The notes under the pieces were generated by a model, which was given only the letters and a program-made list of their open reading frames with translations, was not told the origin of the DNA and did not search any database. A stretch of DNA of 64,000 bases. It comes from a bacterium SCSIO 12827. GTDB taxonomy: Bacteria; Pseudomonadota; Alphaproteobacteria; Rhodospirillales; Casp-alpha2. The stretch covers positions 2,232,001 through 2,296,000 of the forward strand of contig CP073746.1 of the NCBI GenBank assembly GCA_024397995.1, read 5' to 3'. The translations under genes were made by a program, and so were the position numbers. Below, piece by piece: positions 53,177 through 62,155 of this stretch (the first letter of the stretch is position 1; each line of letters starts with the position of its first letter).

Positions 53177-53833
53177 TCAGCCCCAGTTATCAAGCCCTTC
53201 CGCCCGGTTGACCATGGTGTCGATTTCCTTCTTCACCAGGCGTTCAATCAGGTAGGGCAGGTTGCGGTCCAGCCATTCGCGCAGGATCGGCTTCAGCATT
53301 TCACGCACGATGCCTTCCAGCGACGCATCGCCCGAGGACATGACCGGCAGGTCGCGGCGGTCGAGGATCGCCCGGGCCAGTTCGGCCAGGACGTCCGAGC
53401 CGTGCAGCGAGGTCGGCCGCGACATGATGGCGTCGGGGGCAACCATATCCGGGGTCAATTCCATGATGTCCGCCATCGGTTCCGGCTCCGGCATGGGGGG
53501 CGGCGGCGGGGGCGGAGGCGGCGCAGCGGCGGCCACGGGCTCCGGCTCCGGCTCGAACAGATCTTCCGGCTCAGGCATGGGCTCCGGCTCGGGTTCCGGC
53601 TCGTCCATGTCGGTCATTTCGATGTCGGGTTCCGGTTCGGGCTCCGGTTCCGGCTCGGGCTCCGGTTCGGGCGCAGGTGCCGGTTCAGGCTCGGGTTCCG
53701 GCGCGGCAGCCTGTTCGGCCGGCGCATCGCCTCCCTCTTCATCCTCTTCCTCCGCCAAAATCTTGCGGATGGAAGAAAGGATGTCTTCCATCGAAGGTTC
53801 GCCGCCTTCAGCAGCTTCGGCTTCTTCGCTCAT
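53177..53833 (-). CDS. popZ: polar organizing protein PopZ / DUF2497 family
   Basis: Protein of 218 residues with the PopZ plan: an N-terminal helix ([19 protein letters not shown]), a disordered Pro/Glu-rich linker with long EPEP runs (about 45-125), and C-terminal helices ([37 protein letters not shown]). PopZ forms polar condensates that anchor the ParB-parS centromere. Location between tolC and valS is the usual alphaproteobacterial one. The linker is low-complexity DNA, so length may vary between strains. Confidence 0.9.
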   Translation of the reverse strand: MSEEAEAAEGGEPSMEDILSSIRKILAEEEDEEGGDAPAEQAAAPEPEPEPAPAPEPEPEPEPEPEPEPDIEMTDMDEPEPEPEPMPEPEDLFEPEPEPVAAAAPPPPPPPPPMPEPEPMADIMELTPDMVAPDAIMSRPTSLHGSDVLAELARAILDRRDLPVMSSGDASLEGIVREMLKPILREWLDRNLPYLIERLVKKEIDTMVNRAEGLDNWG

Positions 53834-54031
53834 AATCCCGCATGCCCATCAATTCTTGTCGCGGTCCCCGGCTCCCCACTCCCACGCAGGTCCGAGTCAC
53901 GCCACTTTTCCCAAGATACACCAGCCATTAACTCACGATGATCGTTAATAATTGGTATATCACAGGAATTAATTGTCGGGCGCCGTCATGGGCGCCGCTA
54001 GGTTCAGCGACGGCAAGGGGCGAGAGCCGCC

Positions 54032-55483
54032 CTACTTGCCTTCTTCGCTGCTCGACCCGCCGACCCACTTGCCGCGCACTTCGTCGTAATGCATGCGCGG
54101 ATCGTAAACATCGACGGCCAGTTTCAGGTCCGTGGCGGTCATCCGGCCAATGGCGGCCGACAGCTCGAACGCGGCGATCCGCTCGTCCCGCTGGGCCTCC
54201 GTATGACCGACGCGAGAATCCAGAAGTTCCTGTTCCGCGTCCAAAACATCCAGAACCGTGCGCGATCCAACGGCGGCTTCGCGCTCGACCCCGTCCAGGG
54301 CGACCACGTTGGCCTCGATCTGGGCGCTGAACGACACCACGCGGGCGCGGGCCGTCTGCAGGTTCTCCCAGGCGCTGGTCGCGTCCTCGATGGCGTCGCG
54401 GCGGGCCTGGTCGATGTTGCGGGTCAGTTCGGCAAGGCTTTGCTTGGCCTCACGCAGGCGCGAATAGACGCTGCCCTGCTGATAGATCGGAATGGTCAGG
54501 TTGACCCGAACCTCGGCCGAATCGATGCGACCCGTATCGCCAGAGGATTCATAGGATCGGTCGGCACTGGCGGTGACATCGACCTCGGGCAGCAACTCAC
54601 CCTTGACCTCACGCACCGTATTCATCCCCGCCTTGCGGTCAAATTCGGCCGCGATAACGTTGGGGTTGGTGGTCGCCGCCATCTTGATGGCATCATGCCG
54701 ATCCTTCGGCAGCCCCCCGGGCTCGCCCGGAAGTTCCAAATTCTTCGGCGCCGGCAAACCGACCACGTTTTCGTATGTGGCGCGGGAGTTTTCCAGATTG
54801 GCTTCGGCCCGGATGCGGTCGGCCGTGGCGCCGGCCAGGCGGGCTTCGGCCTGGTGCACGTCGGTGCGCGTGATCTCGCCGACCTCAAACCGGTCCTTGG
54901 TCGCTTCAAGCTGACGCTTGAGCACCTTTTCGTTGTTGATGTTGAGCGCCAGCACGGCCTCGTCGCGGAACACGTTCAGATAGGCCGTCGCGGCGGCCAG
55001 CAGAATGTCCTGTTCCGTGTCGATCAGACGCGCGCGCTCGGCACGAACGGCGTTTTCCGCCCCTTCCGTCGCCGCCAGCGTACGCCCACCACGGTACAGC
55101 GGTTGGGTGATCGACAGGCCGACGGTTGCAGGATTGCGGTTCTGCGTGCGGTCCGTCGTGCGCAGGGTCGAACGGTTGCGCTCGTATCCGGCATCACCAG
55201 TGATGGCGACCGACGGCCGCCAATTGGACAGCGCCTGGGGCACCTGTTCGTCCGTGGCGCGCAAACGCGCCCGGCGGGCCGCCAGGGTCGGGTTATTGGA
55301 ATAGGCGGCAATCAGCGCCTCAGCCAGGGTTTGCGCCTGGGCCGGCGCCGGCGCGAGAGCAAGCGCACCCGCAAGCCCCGCGGCAACGACGGCAGCGCGG
55401 GAAATTCCGGGAACATACTGAAACGGAGAGAGGATTCGCGTGATCAAGGCCGTTACTCGCCTGTGGTTGTGTCGGACTAACAT
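54032..55483 (-). CDS. tolC: TolC family outer-membrane efflux protein
   Basis: Outer-membrane channel of 483 residues for type I secretion and multidrug efflux. A signal peptide ends near PAPAQAQ (about residue 50) after a longer than usual N-terminal lead. TolC repeats start with TLAEALIAAYSNNPTLAARR, and VGLSITQPLYRGGRTLAATE and NLTIPIYQQGSVYSRLREAK mark the two halves. AGG lies 6 bases before the ATG. The AT-rich 123-base upstream region may hold a promoter. Confidence 0.94.
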   Translation of the reverse strand: MLVRHNHRRVTALITRILSPFQYVPGISRAAVVAAGLAGALALAPAPAQAQTLAEALIAAYSNNPTLAARRARLRATDEQVPQALSNWRPSVAITGDAGYERNRSTLRTTDRTQNRNPATVGLSITQPLYRGGRTLAATEGAENAVRAERARLIDTEQDILLAAATAYLNVFRDEAVLALNINNEKVLKRQLEATKDRFEVGEITRTDVHQAEARLAGATADRIRAEANLENSRATYENVVGLPAPKNLELPGEPGGLPKDRHDAIKMAATTNPNVIAAEFDRKAGMNTVREVKGELLPEVDVTASADRSYESSGDTGRIDSAEVRVNLTIPIYQQGSVYSRLREAKQSLAELTRNIDQARRDAIEDATSAWENLQTARARVVSFSAQIEANVVALDGVEREAAVGSRTVLDVLDAEQELLDSRVGHTEAQRDERIAAFELSAAIGRMTATDLKLAVDVYDPRMHYDEVRGKWVGGSSSEEGK

Positions 55484-55606
55484 ACTACCTGCATTCGCCG
55501 CGTCCAGATTTCAACAAAATACGTGCAAAAATACAGATAATTCAAAAACTTGCATATACAACATCTGATCGCCTCGCGGACCCGACCAGCATCGGATTCG
55601 GCTGCA

Positions 55607-56263
55607 TCAGAAGGTAAAGGCTTCCTCCAACTCGAACCCCGGGAGGTCCGGTGTTCCCGCGTCGAACAGATCGCGGTGAGAGATATGGCCACCGAAACGC
55701 GCCGCCAGGACCGCGCTGCCGACGGCGGAGCCACGCTTCGAGCAGACCGCCACGAGACGGCCGCCCTCGGCCAACTGCTTTTCGATTTTTTCCGGCACGC
55801 TGGGCACGGCGCCGTCAAAAAAGATGACGTCATACGGGGCCTGTTTCGGATAGCCGTTGGCCATCTTGCCGTCGATCACCGCAACCGTGTCGATGCCGAG
55901 TTCGGCCAGGGTTTCCTGGGCCTGCTTGGCCATCGCCTTGTCGCTTTCGACAACCACCACCGTATTCGCCAGCTTGGACAGCAAGGCCGGCGAATAGCCG
56001 GTGCCGCAGCCGATGCACAATACCACATCGTCGGCGCCGATACGTGCGGTCTGCAGCAGACGCGCGGTGATCATCGGCTCCATCAGGTAACGCCCGCCGC
56101 CCACGGCAAGGGCCTCGTCGACATAAGCGATGGATCGCTTGGTTTCGGGCACGAATGCTTCACGCGGCGTTTCCGCCATGGCGGCAATGACACGTTCGTC
56201 CGTGACCCGGTTGGGCAGGACCTGACAATCGATCATGTTTCGGCGCGCGGCTGCGAAATCCAT
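55607..56263 (-). CDS. protein-L-isoaspartate O-methyltransferase family, second copy
   Basis: Protein of 218 residues, PCMT family but divergent from the pcm at 21271. The start RRNMIDCQVLPNRVTDERVI and TPREAFVPETKRSIAYVDEA are typical of the copy that precedes tolC in Alphaproteobacteria. The SAM motif is VLCIGCGTGYSPALLSKLA, where the first Gly-rich residue pattern differs from canonical VLEIGTG. Whether it repairs isoaspartate is unknown. The ATG at 56263 has AAGGAG about 11 bases upstream. Confidence 0.9.
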   Translation of the reverse strand: MDFAAARRNMIDCQVLPNRVTDERVIAAMAETPREAFVPETKRSIAYVDEALAVGGGRYLMEPMITARLLQTARIGADDVVLCIGCGTGYSPALLSKLANTVVVVESDKAMAKQAQETLAELGIDTVAVIDGKMANGYPKQAPYDVIFFDGAVPSVPEKIEKQLAEGGRLVAVCSKRGSAVGSAVLAARFGGHISHRDLFDAGTPDLPGFELEEAFTF

Positions 56264-56419
56264 GTCGCCGGTTCTCCTTCGCGTTGGAACGGACCGCTTG
56301 GGGCCCGATTTGGCTGAATTCTGTATAGTCCCAGCCGTCGGCGAACACAATGGCGGCGCGCATTTCAGCGCCCTTTTCCAGGCCATTCCAGGCCCTTAAA
56401 AATTCGCCGGAACAGTTGC

Positions 56420-56448
56420 TTGACCACCGGGGGGTCAGTATGTAATGT
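56420..56448 (+). promoter_or_regulatory. predicted promoter for the tRNA pair
   Basis: TTGACC (56420-56425), 17-base spacer, TAATGT (56443-56448). It lies about 107 bases before tRNA-Cys, which implies a 5' leader removed by processing. Confidence 0.45.
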
Positions 56449-56555
56449 CCCGCCCTCTGTGGGCCGAAGCCGGTCAGCCTGGCCCTTGGAAGGGACTCCC
56501 GCAATGGGGTCGTTTCCTGGGGGATTAAGCCCCGGCACAGTTTGGTGCCATCTGG

Positions 56556-56629
56556 GGCGCGGTGGCGGAGTGGCTACGCAGCGGCCTGCAAAGCCGTGTA
56601 CACCGGTTCGATTCCGGTCCGCGCCTCCA
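56556..56629 (+). tRNA. tRNA-Cys (GCA)
   Basis: 74 bases. The acceptor stem GGCGCGG / CCGCGCC is fully paired, the discriminator is U as expected for cysteine, and CCA is encoded. Anticodon GCA lies in CCTGCAAAG. The T-loop GTTCGATTCC is standard. Confidence 0.97.
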
Positions 56630-56636
56630 CGCCTGA

Positions 56637-56712
56637 TCCGGCGTAGCTCAGTTGGTAGAGCAGTCGGCTGTTAACCGACTTGTCGCAAGTTCGAGTCTTG
56701 CCGCCGGAGCCA
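56637..56712 (+). tRNA. tRNA-Asn (GTT)
   Basis: 76 bases. Acceptor TCCGGCG / CGCCGGA, discriminator G, CCA encoded. Anticodon GTT lies in GGCTGTTAACC. D-loop AGCTCAGTTGGTAGAGC and T-loop GTTCGAGTC are standard. It starts seven bases after tRNA-Cys and shares its transcript. Confidence 0.97.
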
Positions 56713-56716
56713 ATTA

Positions 56717-56752
56717 AAAGGGCCAGTCCTGAGACCAGGACTGGCCCTTTTT
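56717..56752 (+). terminator. rho-independent terminator of the tRNA operon
   Basis: Perfect 15-bp stem, arms 56717-56731 and 56736-56750, loop AGAC, followed by TTTTT. Confidence 0.95.
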
Positions 56753-56773
56753 CATTGCCACGCCCGCCTGGGA

Positions 56774-56989
56774 TCAATCGGCGAACGTCAGGCACAGCGC
56801 CGTTACGTCGTCGGCGCAGGGCCCGGAATGGTTTTCGATCAAGGCCGCCAGCGCCTGTGCTGCGCCGCCGTCATGATCCGTTAGGCGCCGGATGAGCCGC
56901 TCGAAGGCATGGGCGCCGGGGGCGTCACCGTCCATCAGGCTAAACATGCCGTCCGTGAACAGGACAAGGGCCCCGCCCCGGGGAATGTC
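56774..56989 (-). pseudogene. stranded C-terminal segment of the PP2C domain after an in-frame TAG
   Basis: Seventy-one codons stay open in the same frame directly after the TAG at 56990-56992 and end at a TGA (56774-56776). They encode DIPRGGALVLFTDGMFSLMD and end in CADDVTALCLTF. These are the two last metal-binding motifs (TDG and DDVT) of SpoIIE-type PP2C phosphatases. The segment has no start codon or ribosome-binding site of its own that fits. Confidence 0.85.
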
Positions 56990-58678
56990 CTAGCGCCGTA
57001 ATTCGTAGGGAAAGGCGCCGCTGGTGCCGACAGGAAGGCCCTTGCCCAGGCCGGGCGCAGGATCGCCGCCGTCAGCAGGAAACGCGACAGGATGGGGCAC
57101 CCCGGCGGCCGCATAGTCGAAGCGCCGGGCCGCGATATCGACGACGCCGTACAGCATGGCGGCATATTCGCCCGTCGGCAGAGCCTGTTTCAGGATTTCG
57201 TCGAGCCTGCGAAGCACAGTATCAGGCTGACCGTCACATGCCGCCACAAGCGCCTGCAGACGAATCGCATTAACGCCTGCGACGGGGCCATGCCCGGTCA
57301 TGTCCGCGATGAACAGGGCGAGGCGCCCATCGGCCAGCATCCGCCCGCCCCAGATGTCCCCGTTGACGCCGCTGCAGGCGGTCGACCAGACCGCGAAACG
57401 CACACCGGCCCCACCGCCAAGCACCGCGGGATCGGGCAACAGGGATTTCTGGTAGCGGGACAAAGCCGGGGACAGGCGAACACCCGCGTCGCTGCCGATC
57501 TCCATACTGGCAGGCAGGATGACCGCCCGCGCCGCGGCTTCGACCAGATCAGGGTCCTCCGGCAGGGTGAGCGGCGGTGTGTCGACATCGCCATGGTGGA
57601 GGGTGACCGCCCCTGCCCCGGACGCCGAGATCGTCAATGTCGCCTCAGGCAGCGTGGCGGCGCCGTCATTTGTCACCACGCGCCAATCCCCGACTGCGCG
57701 CAATCTGTCTGCGACCCCGTCCGGCACCGGTCCCACCACCGCGATGGCAGGCCGCGGCGCGGCGGTTCCGGTCACCCCCGGCGCCGGCTTGTTCCGCACC
57801 ATCACCTCGACGATATTTCCGGCCCCCATATAGGCCATCGCTTCGAACGCCATTTTCCGGGCCATCGCGATGCCGCGACCATGGGTATCGAACGCCCGCT
57901 CCAGGGTCAGGTCGACATAGGAATGCCAATCGAACCCCTTGCCTTCATCGGTGATTCGGAAACGTGTCTGCGTGGTGGTTCGGGTCACCTCCACCGTAAC
58001 CCGCCGGTCCTTGTAGGGGGCTTCGCGCAGGCGTGCGTCGATGACCGCATCCCAACGCCCCTCGGCCATCAGGGACGATTTGTTTTTGTAATCCAATTCA
58101 AGATTGCCGTGCTCGACCGCGTTTATCATCAGTTCCGACAACCCCATGGCGACGGCTGGTGGGCGCTCGAAACCGCCGGCCAATAGAACGGCCAGGGAAT
58201 CGGCTTCCTTGGGCGTCATGAAGACAAAGCGGCCTTCGGCCAGCAACCTGATCGCGCCGGATCGTTTGGCCAGTTCCTGTTGCAGGCGCTGTTGGCGGGC
58301 AAAATTGTCGGCCGCCCCACGCACGACGGAAACCAAAACGTCAACGTCATAGGGTTTAGTCAGGTAGTAATAGACCCCCGCCTCGATGCCATCGACGATT
58401 TCGGCCTCAAGGTCCATGGCCGTCTGCATGATCACCGGAATGGCCTTCAGATCCGGATCGCCCTTGATCTTGGAGAGCACTTCCATGCCATCCATTTCAG
58501 GCATTTTCCGGTCAAGGAGAATGGCGTCGTACTGCGCTTCGCCGCCGGACAGCATGGCCCAGGCCTCGGCGCCGTCAGCGGCCTCGTCGATCACGAAGCC
58601 CTCGGGCTCCAGACAATACCTCAGGGTCTGACGATTGAAGTCCTCGTCATCGACGATCAGAACCCGGACATTCGGCAT
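56990..58678 (-). CDS. response regulator-HATPase-PP2C (SpoIIE) protein, interrupted by amber codon
   Basis: 562 codons to the TAG. Receiver domain at about 1-120 (acid pocket D10-D11, phospho-acceptor D56 in LLDRKMPEMDG, K108 in YYLTKPY). An RsbW-like HATPase domain follows at about 165-300 (GLSELMINAVEHGN). A SpoIIE/PP2C phosphatase starts at about 385 (SGVNGDIWGG, FIADMTGHGPVAG). It would control a STAS antagonist by phosphorylation and dephosphorylation, and a STAS gene lies 28 bases upstream. The TAG cuts off the last 71 codons, which contain two essential Asp motifs, so phosphatase activity should be lost unless the codon is read through or is an error. Confidence 0.88.
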   Translation of the reverse strand: MPNVRVLIVDDEDFNRQTLRYCLEPEGFVIDEAADGAEAWAMLSGGEAQYDAILLDRKMPEMDGMEVLSKIKGDPDLKAIPVIMQTAMDLEAEIVDGIEAGVYYYLTKPYDVDVLVSVVRGAADNFARQQRLQQELAKRSGAIRLLAEGRFVFMTPKEADSLAVLLAGGFERPPAVAMGLSELMINAVEHGNLELDYKNKSSLMAEGRWDAVIDARLREAPYKDRRVTVEVTRTTTQTRFRITDEGKGFDWHSYVDLTLERAFDTHGRGIAMARKMAFEAMAYMGAGNIVEVMVRNKPAPGVTGTAAPRPAIAVVGPVPDGVADRLRAVGDWRVVTNDGAATLPEATLTISASGAGAVTLHHGDVDTPPLTLPEDPDLVEAAARAVILPASMEIGSDAGVRLSPALSRYQKSLLPDPAVLGGGAGVRFAVWSTACSGVNGDIWGGRMLADGRLALFIADMTGHGPVAGVNAIRLQALVAACDGQPDTVLRRLDEILKQALPTGEYAAMLYGVVDIAARRFDYAAAGVPHPVAFPADGGDPAPGLGKGLPVGTSGAFPYELRR

Positions 58679-58706
58679 GCCGGTTTCCCCGCTGAATCAA
58701 TATGGA

Positions 58707-59012
58707 TCAGGGCTTGAACGTGAACAGGGTATCGAAACAGGCAAGGTCGAGGACTTCCTTGACGCTGCCGGTCATGCCGGAAAGCGTGATTGTCCGGCCT
58801 TTTTCCTGGGCCGCTTCGCGCAGGATCAAAAGGACACCCAACCCCGCCGAATCAATGTATTCGACGGCGGAAAGATCGACGATGATTTCAGGCAGATTGC
58901 CACGCATCAAAGCAAGCGCCAGGCCGGAAACCTCACCCCGGTCGGAAAAGGTCATCTGCCCGGAAATCCGGGCCGTGACCGTGTTTCCCTTCTCCGCAAC
59001 TTGATATTTCAC
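58707..59012 (-). CDS. STAS domain anti-sigma factor antagonist
   Basis: Protein of 101 residues with one STAS domain. The phosphorylatable Ser lies in VEYIDSAGLGVLLILREAA. Start: GTG at 59012, with AAGGAGG 7 bases upstream; a TTG six bases earlier lies too close to that site. It is the likely substrate of the HATPase/PP2C protein encoded immediately downstream, forming a partner-switching pair. The anti-sigma or other target is not in the window. Confidence 0.9.
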   Translation of the reverse strand: MKYQVAEKGNTVTARISGQMTFSDRGEVSGLALALMRGNLPEIIVDLSAVEYIDSAGLGVLLILREAAQEKGRTITLSGMTGSVKEVLDLACFDTLFTFKP

Positions 59013-59117
59013 CCTCAAGCCTCCTTCGATCGGGATCCTCCACCCTCGGACACCAGTTTACACACACCCGGGCGCCGAAATCAGCAGATTCTCCCGCCAC
59101 CCAAGCGGGCCCGACCA

Positions 59118-60026
59118 TCACGCCATGCCCAGCATCGCCCGCGTCTCGGCCGGGGTCGCCGGTTCGCGGCCGAACGTCTCGGCCATCTGCGCGACGCGCC
59201 GGACCAGATCGGCGTTTGTCGGGGCACCCAGTTCCGGATAGGGATAATCACCAAGACCAATCGCCACATGCCCGCCCATTTCCAGCGCCAGTGCCGCCGG
59301 ACCGAACAGGTTTCCGACCTTGTTGTTGACCGACCATTCGAACTTGACGCCCTGTGGCAGAAATTCCAGATGCGCCATCAGGCCCTTGATGGTCCCCGGG
59401 TGGCCGCCGAGGTAGCCCGAGTCCGACAACGCGAACAGCAGATAGGCCGGCTGATCGATCAGTTGCATTTCCAGGAATGCCTCGAACATGCGCGTGAACG
59501 GCACGGTCCAGGAAACGATCACCGGCTTGACCCCGATTTCGCGCATGCGGTTGGCGAAATAGGCACAGGTCTTGGGCGTGTTCACATAGGCCAATTCGTC
59601 CGTCTTCATGCGCTTGGCCGCCCGGTCGTAGACATCGACGTTGGTGGAGCCAATATCGATGGGCGCGAAATCGGGCTTTAGCGCCGGGTCTTCCGACGCC
59701 CTGACGATGTGCTGCAAGCGGGCCTCGTCCGAGGATTTCAGCGTTACCTGGCCCAGGGTCGGATGGATCATGATGTCGCTGGCGGCGCGGATTTTACGGA
59801 TCGTCTCGAAGTAGACGTCGGGATCGTGGTTGGGCGATCCGTCGGCGTTGCGGGCATGATAGTGGCAGATCGACGCCCCCGCCTCGCGGCAGGCGGCCGC
59901 CGCCTCGGCGATCTCGTCGGGCGTGAACGGCACGTTCGGATTGACGTCGCGCGCCATGTATTCGTTGACGCGAACCTCGATGATCACCTTCTTGCCGAAG
60001 CCCGGCACGGTGGACTGAAATTTCAT
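59118..60026 (-). CDS. beta-keto acid cleavage enzyme family (BKACE, DUF849)
   Basis: Zinc-dependent enzyme of 302 residues that condenses a beta-keto acid with acetyl-CoA to give acetoacetate and a new CoA ester. Zinc ligands are in ASICHYHARNADGSPNHDP. Family blocks: IMIHPTLGQVT, SDSGYLGGHPGTIKGLMAH and GGHVAIGLGDYPYPELGAPT. Substrate cannot be told. It is monocistronic as far as seen. Confidence 0.92.
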   Translation of the reverse strand: MKFQSTVPGFGKKVIIEVRVNEYMARDVNPNVPFTPDEIAEAAAACREAGASICHYHARNADGSPNHDPDVYFETIRKIRAASDIMIHPTLGQVTLKSSDEARLQHIVRASEDPALKPDFAPIDIGSTNVDVYDRAAKRMKTDELAYVNTPKTCAYFANRMREIGVKPVIVSWTVPFTRMFEAFLEMQLIDQPAYLLFALSDSGYLGGHPGTIKGLMAHLEFLPQGVKFEWSVNNKVGNLFGPAALALEMGGHVAIGLGDYPYPELGAPTNADLVRRVAQMAETFGREPATPAETRAMLGMA

Positions 60027-60152
60027 GGCCTGGATGTTCCCTGCGATACCAAGCCCCCCTCGGGGTCGTTGGTAGCCCCGGACCGAGACCGCGTCAATTC
60101 ATCCGCTCCGGAATCCTGGACGGGCACGTATTGCGGTACTATCTCAAACAGG

Positions 60153-60172
60153 GCGGCACCGGCCGGTGCCGC
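60153..60172. promoter_or_regulatory. perfect 20-base palindrome
   Basis: GCGGCACCGG / CCGGTGCCGC without spacer, 21 bases upstream of the TTG start at 60194 and just before its ribosome-binding site. Operator, or in RNA a hairpin that could occlude GGAGG. Confidence 0.5.
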
Positions 60173-60193
60173 ATTATTCGGAGGATTCGCCGC

Positions 60194-60868
60194 TTGCGGC
60201 CCTGTTTGGCGCTTTTGCCCCTTGCCCTGACGGTCTTTACAGCCGTGTCTTGGACGCCCGCACAGGCCGCCGACTGCCGCCTGCCCGGGGTTGAGACCAC
60301 CACCCGGCTGACGGAAAAGCGCGGCAGCATCCGGTTTTCCAACGGCTTTTCCGGCAAGCAGCTTGAGGCCAAGCGTCGCCGCGCGGGCGGTGCCGCGGCC
60401 CAGGCCGACTGGCACCCGGTCGGGCTGATGGGCCGGGATTTGAAATGGGAATTCCGCGTCAAGGTGCAGGGCCAGCGATTGAAGAGGGGGTTTTGCGTCG
60501 GCCTGAAGGACGCGGAATTGACCATCGGCTATGACCGCATCGACGTCTATGTCGACCGCCGCTACCGCCCCGGCACCTGCCAGTACGATGTGATTCTGGA
60601 GCACGAAAACCAACACGTGCGCAACTTCAGGGACACCCTGGCGAGCTATATTCCGGACATCCGCGCCCGCTTGGCCGACGAAGCCGCCGCCGCCCCACCG
60701 CAGGTCACAGGATCCATGAACTCCGGCGCCCGGTATTTCGTCAATCTGCTGCGGGACCGCCTGACGCCCCTGATCGAGCGCATGCAGCGGGACATGGCCG
60801 CCGCCGATGCGCGGCTGGACACCGCCGACAGTTACCGCGCGACCCAGGCCCGCTGCGACGGCTGGTGA
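60194..60868 (+). CDS. secreted DUF922-like protein with HExxH motif
   Basis: Protein of 224 residues. I chose the TTG at 60194 because CGGAGG lies about 9 bases upstream and it opens a clean signal peptide (about 1-30, ending TPAQAAD); a frame start at 60131 would add 21 basic residues. The mature part carries LEHENQHVRNFRDT near residue 140, an HExxH-type motif (H-E-N-Q-H), suggesting a zinc peptidase as in DUF922 families. Two Cys pairs may form disulfides. Function otherwise unknown. Confidence 0.78.
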   Translation: MRPCLALLPLALTVFTAVSWTPAQAADCRLPGVETTTRLTEKRGSIRFSNGFSGKQLEAKRRRAGGAAAQADWHPVGLMGRDLKWEFRVKVQGQRLKRGFCVGLKDAELTIGYDRIDVYVDRRYRPGTCQYDVILEHENQHVRNFRDTLASYIPDIRARLADEAAAAPPQVTGSMNSGARYFVNLLRDRLTPLIERMQRDMAAADARLDTADSYRATQARCDGW

Positions 60869-60883
60869 CCCGCCCCGGCAAGC

Positions 60884-62155
60884 TTAGAGAGACCTGCCCT
60901 TCTTGATTGCATCCGCACCGAACTTGCCGCGCACGCGGTCCATGGCTTCCTCGACCTTGCGCGGGCGGTCGCTTGAAGCGGCCAGCAGGTCGCCCGTTTC
61001 CGGCTGGCCGGCGCCCAGGGGTTCGATCATCTGCACGCCGGTCCCGATCAGGCGGAACCGCGTCCCATCGGTCTCTTTCTCAAGCAACGGCAGGGCCGCA
61101 CGGTAGATGGCTTCGGCCAGTTGGGTCGGGCGGTCCAGTCGGCGCGAGCGCGTCAGCTGCCTGAACTTATCCGTCTTCAGCTTGAGCACCACGGTCCCGC
61201 CGGTCAGGCCCTTGCGCTTAAGCCGGGCCGAAACCTTTTCCGACAACCGCCAGAGCACCGCCTTCAGGGCGTCCAGGTCGCCGATGTCGTCCTCGAAGGT
61301 GGTTTCGGCGGACACACTTTTGGCTGCCCCGCCGGGCGTGACTTGGCGGTCGTCCTGGCCCCGCGCGAAATTATAAAGCCGGCTGCCCATCGCGCCGTAG
61401 CGCACCATCAGATCCCGTTCGTCAAAGCGCAGCAGATCGCCGATGCGGCCCACGCCGTCCTTTTCCAGGCGCCCACGCAAGCTGGCCCCCACCCCCCAGA
61501 TCAGGCCTACCGGCCTGTCTTTCAGGAAATCCGCCGCGTCGGCACGGCCGATGGCGGCAAATCCGCGCGGCTTGTCCAGGTCCGACGCGACCTTGGCCAG
61601 GAACTTGTTATAGCTGAGACCGATGGAGGCGGTGACGCCGACCTCGTCCTCGATTCGTTTGACCAAGCGCACCAAGGTCACCGCCGGCGGCCCCTTGTGC
61701 AGGGCCTGGGTCCCGGCAAGGTCGAGAAAGGCCTCGTCGATGCTGATCGGCTCCACCAGCGGTGTCAGGTCCTGCATCATGGCGCGGATCTGATGGCCGA
61801 CGCGTTGGTACTTTTCCATGTCCGGGCGAATGACCACGGCCTTGGGACAACGCTTCAGCGCCTGGAACATGGGCATGGCCGAGCGCACACCGGAGATTCG
61901 CGCGATATAGCAGCAGGCCGCAACGACACCGCGCCGGCCACCGCCGACGATCACCGGCTGCCCAGCGATGGCCGGATTGTCGCGCTTTTCCACGCTGGCG
62001 TAAAAGGCATCGCAATCGATATGGGCCAAGGTCAGGGAGGCAAGCTCGGGATGACCGAAGGTGCGCCGGCCGCCGCATTGCGGACAGCGCCCGGCCGAAG
62101 CCCCCGACGGGGCCTCCCACAGGGTCGCGCAATCCCGGCACACGGCAGTCATCAT
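60884..62155 (-). CDS. dinB: DNA polymerase IV with N-terminal zinc ribbon
   Basis: Y-family translesion polymerase, 423 residues. Catalytic motifs are in LAHIDCDAFYASVEKRDNPA and PISIDEAFLDLAG. In front of the polymerase is a four-Cys zinc ribbon (CRDC about residue 6, CPQC about residue 25). The ATG at 62155 is a choice among several in-frame ATGs; the ribosome-binding site is weak. No complete SOS box was found upstream. Confidence 0.93.
   Translation of the reverse strand: MMTAVCRDCATLWEAPSGASAGRCPQCGGRRTFGHPELASLTLAHIDCDAFYASVEKRDNPAIAGQPVIVGGGRRGVVAACCYIARISGVRSAMPMFQALKRCPKAVVIRPDMEKYQRVGHQIRAMMQDLTPLVEPISIDEAFLDLAGTQALHKGPPAVTLVRLVKRIEDEVGVTASIGLSYNKFLAKVASDLDKPRGFAAIGRADAADFLKDRPVGLIWGVGASLRGRLEKDGVGRIGDLLRFDERDLMVRYGAMGSRLYNFARGQDDRQVTPGGAAKSVSAETTFEDDIGDLDALKAVLWRLSEKVSARLKRKGLTGGTVVLKLKTDKFRQLTRSRRLDRPTQLAEAIYRAALPLLEKETDGTRFRLIGTGVQMIEPLGAGQPETGDLLAASSDRPRKVEEAMDRVRGKFGADAIKKGRSL

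Noticed and set aside
51475-53211. Plus-strand frame of 578 codons
   Set aside because: It is antisense to valS, His/Gly-rich, with no start signal or family.
53928-53972. Three TTAA motifs upstream of popZ, possible CtrA sites
   Set aside because: Spacings are 13 and 20 bases, not the 7 of TTAA-N7-TTAA, so only half-sites exist.
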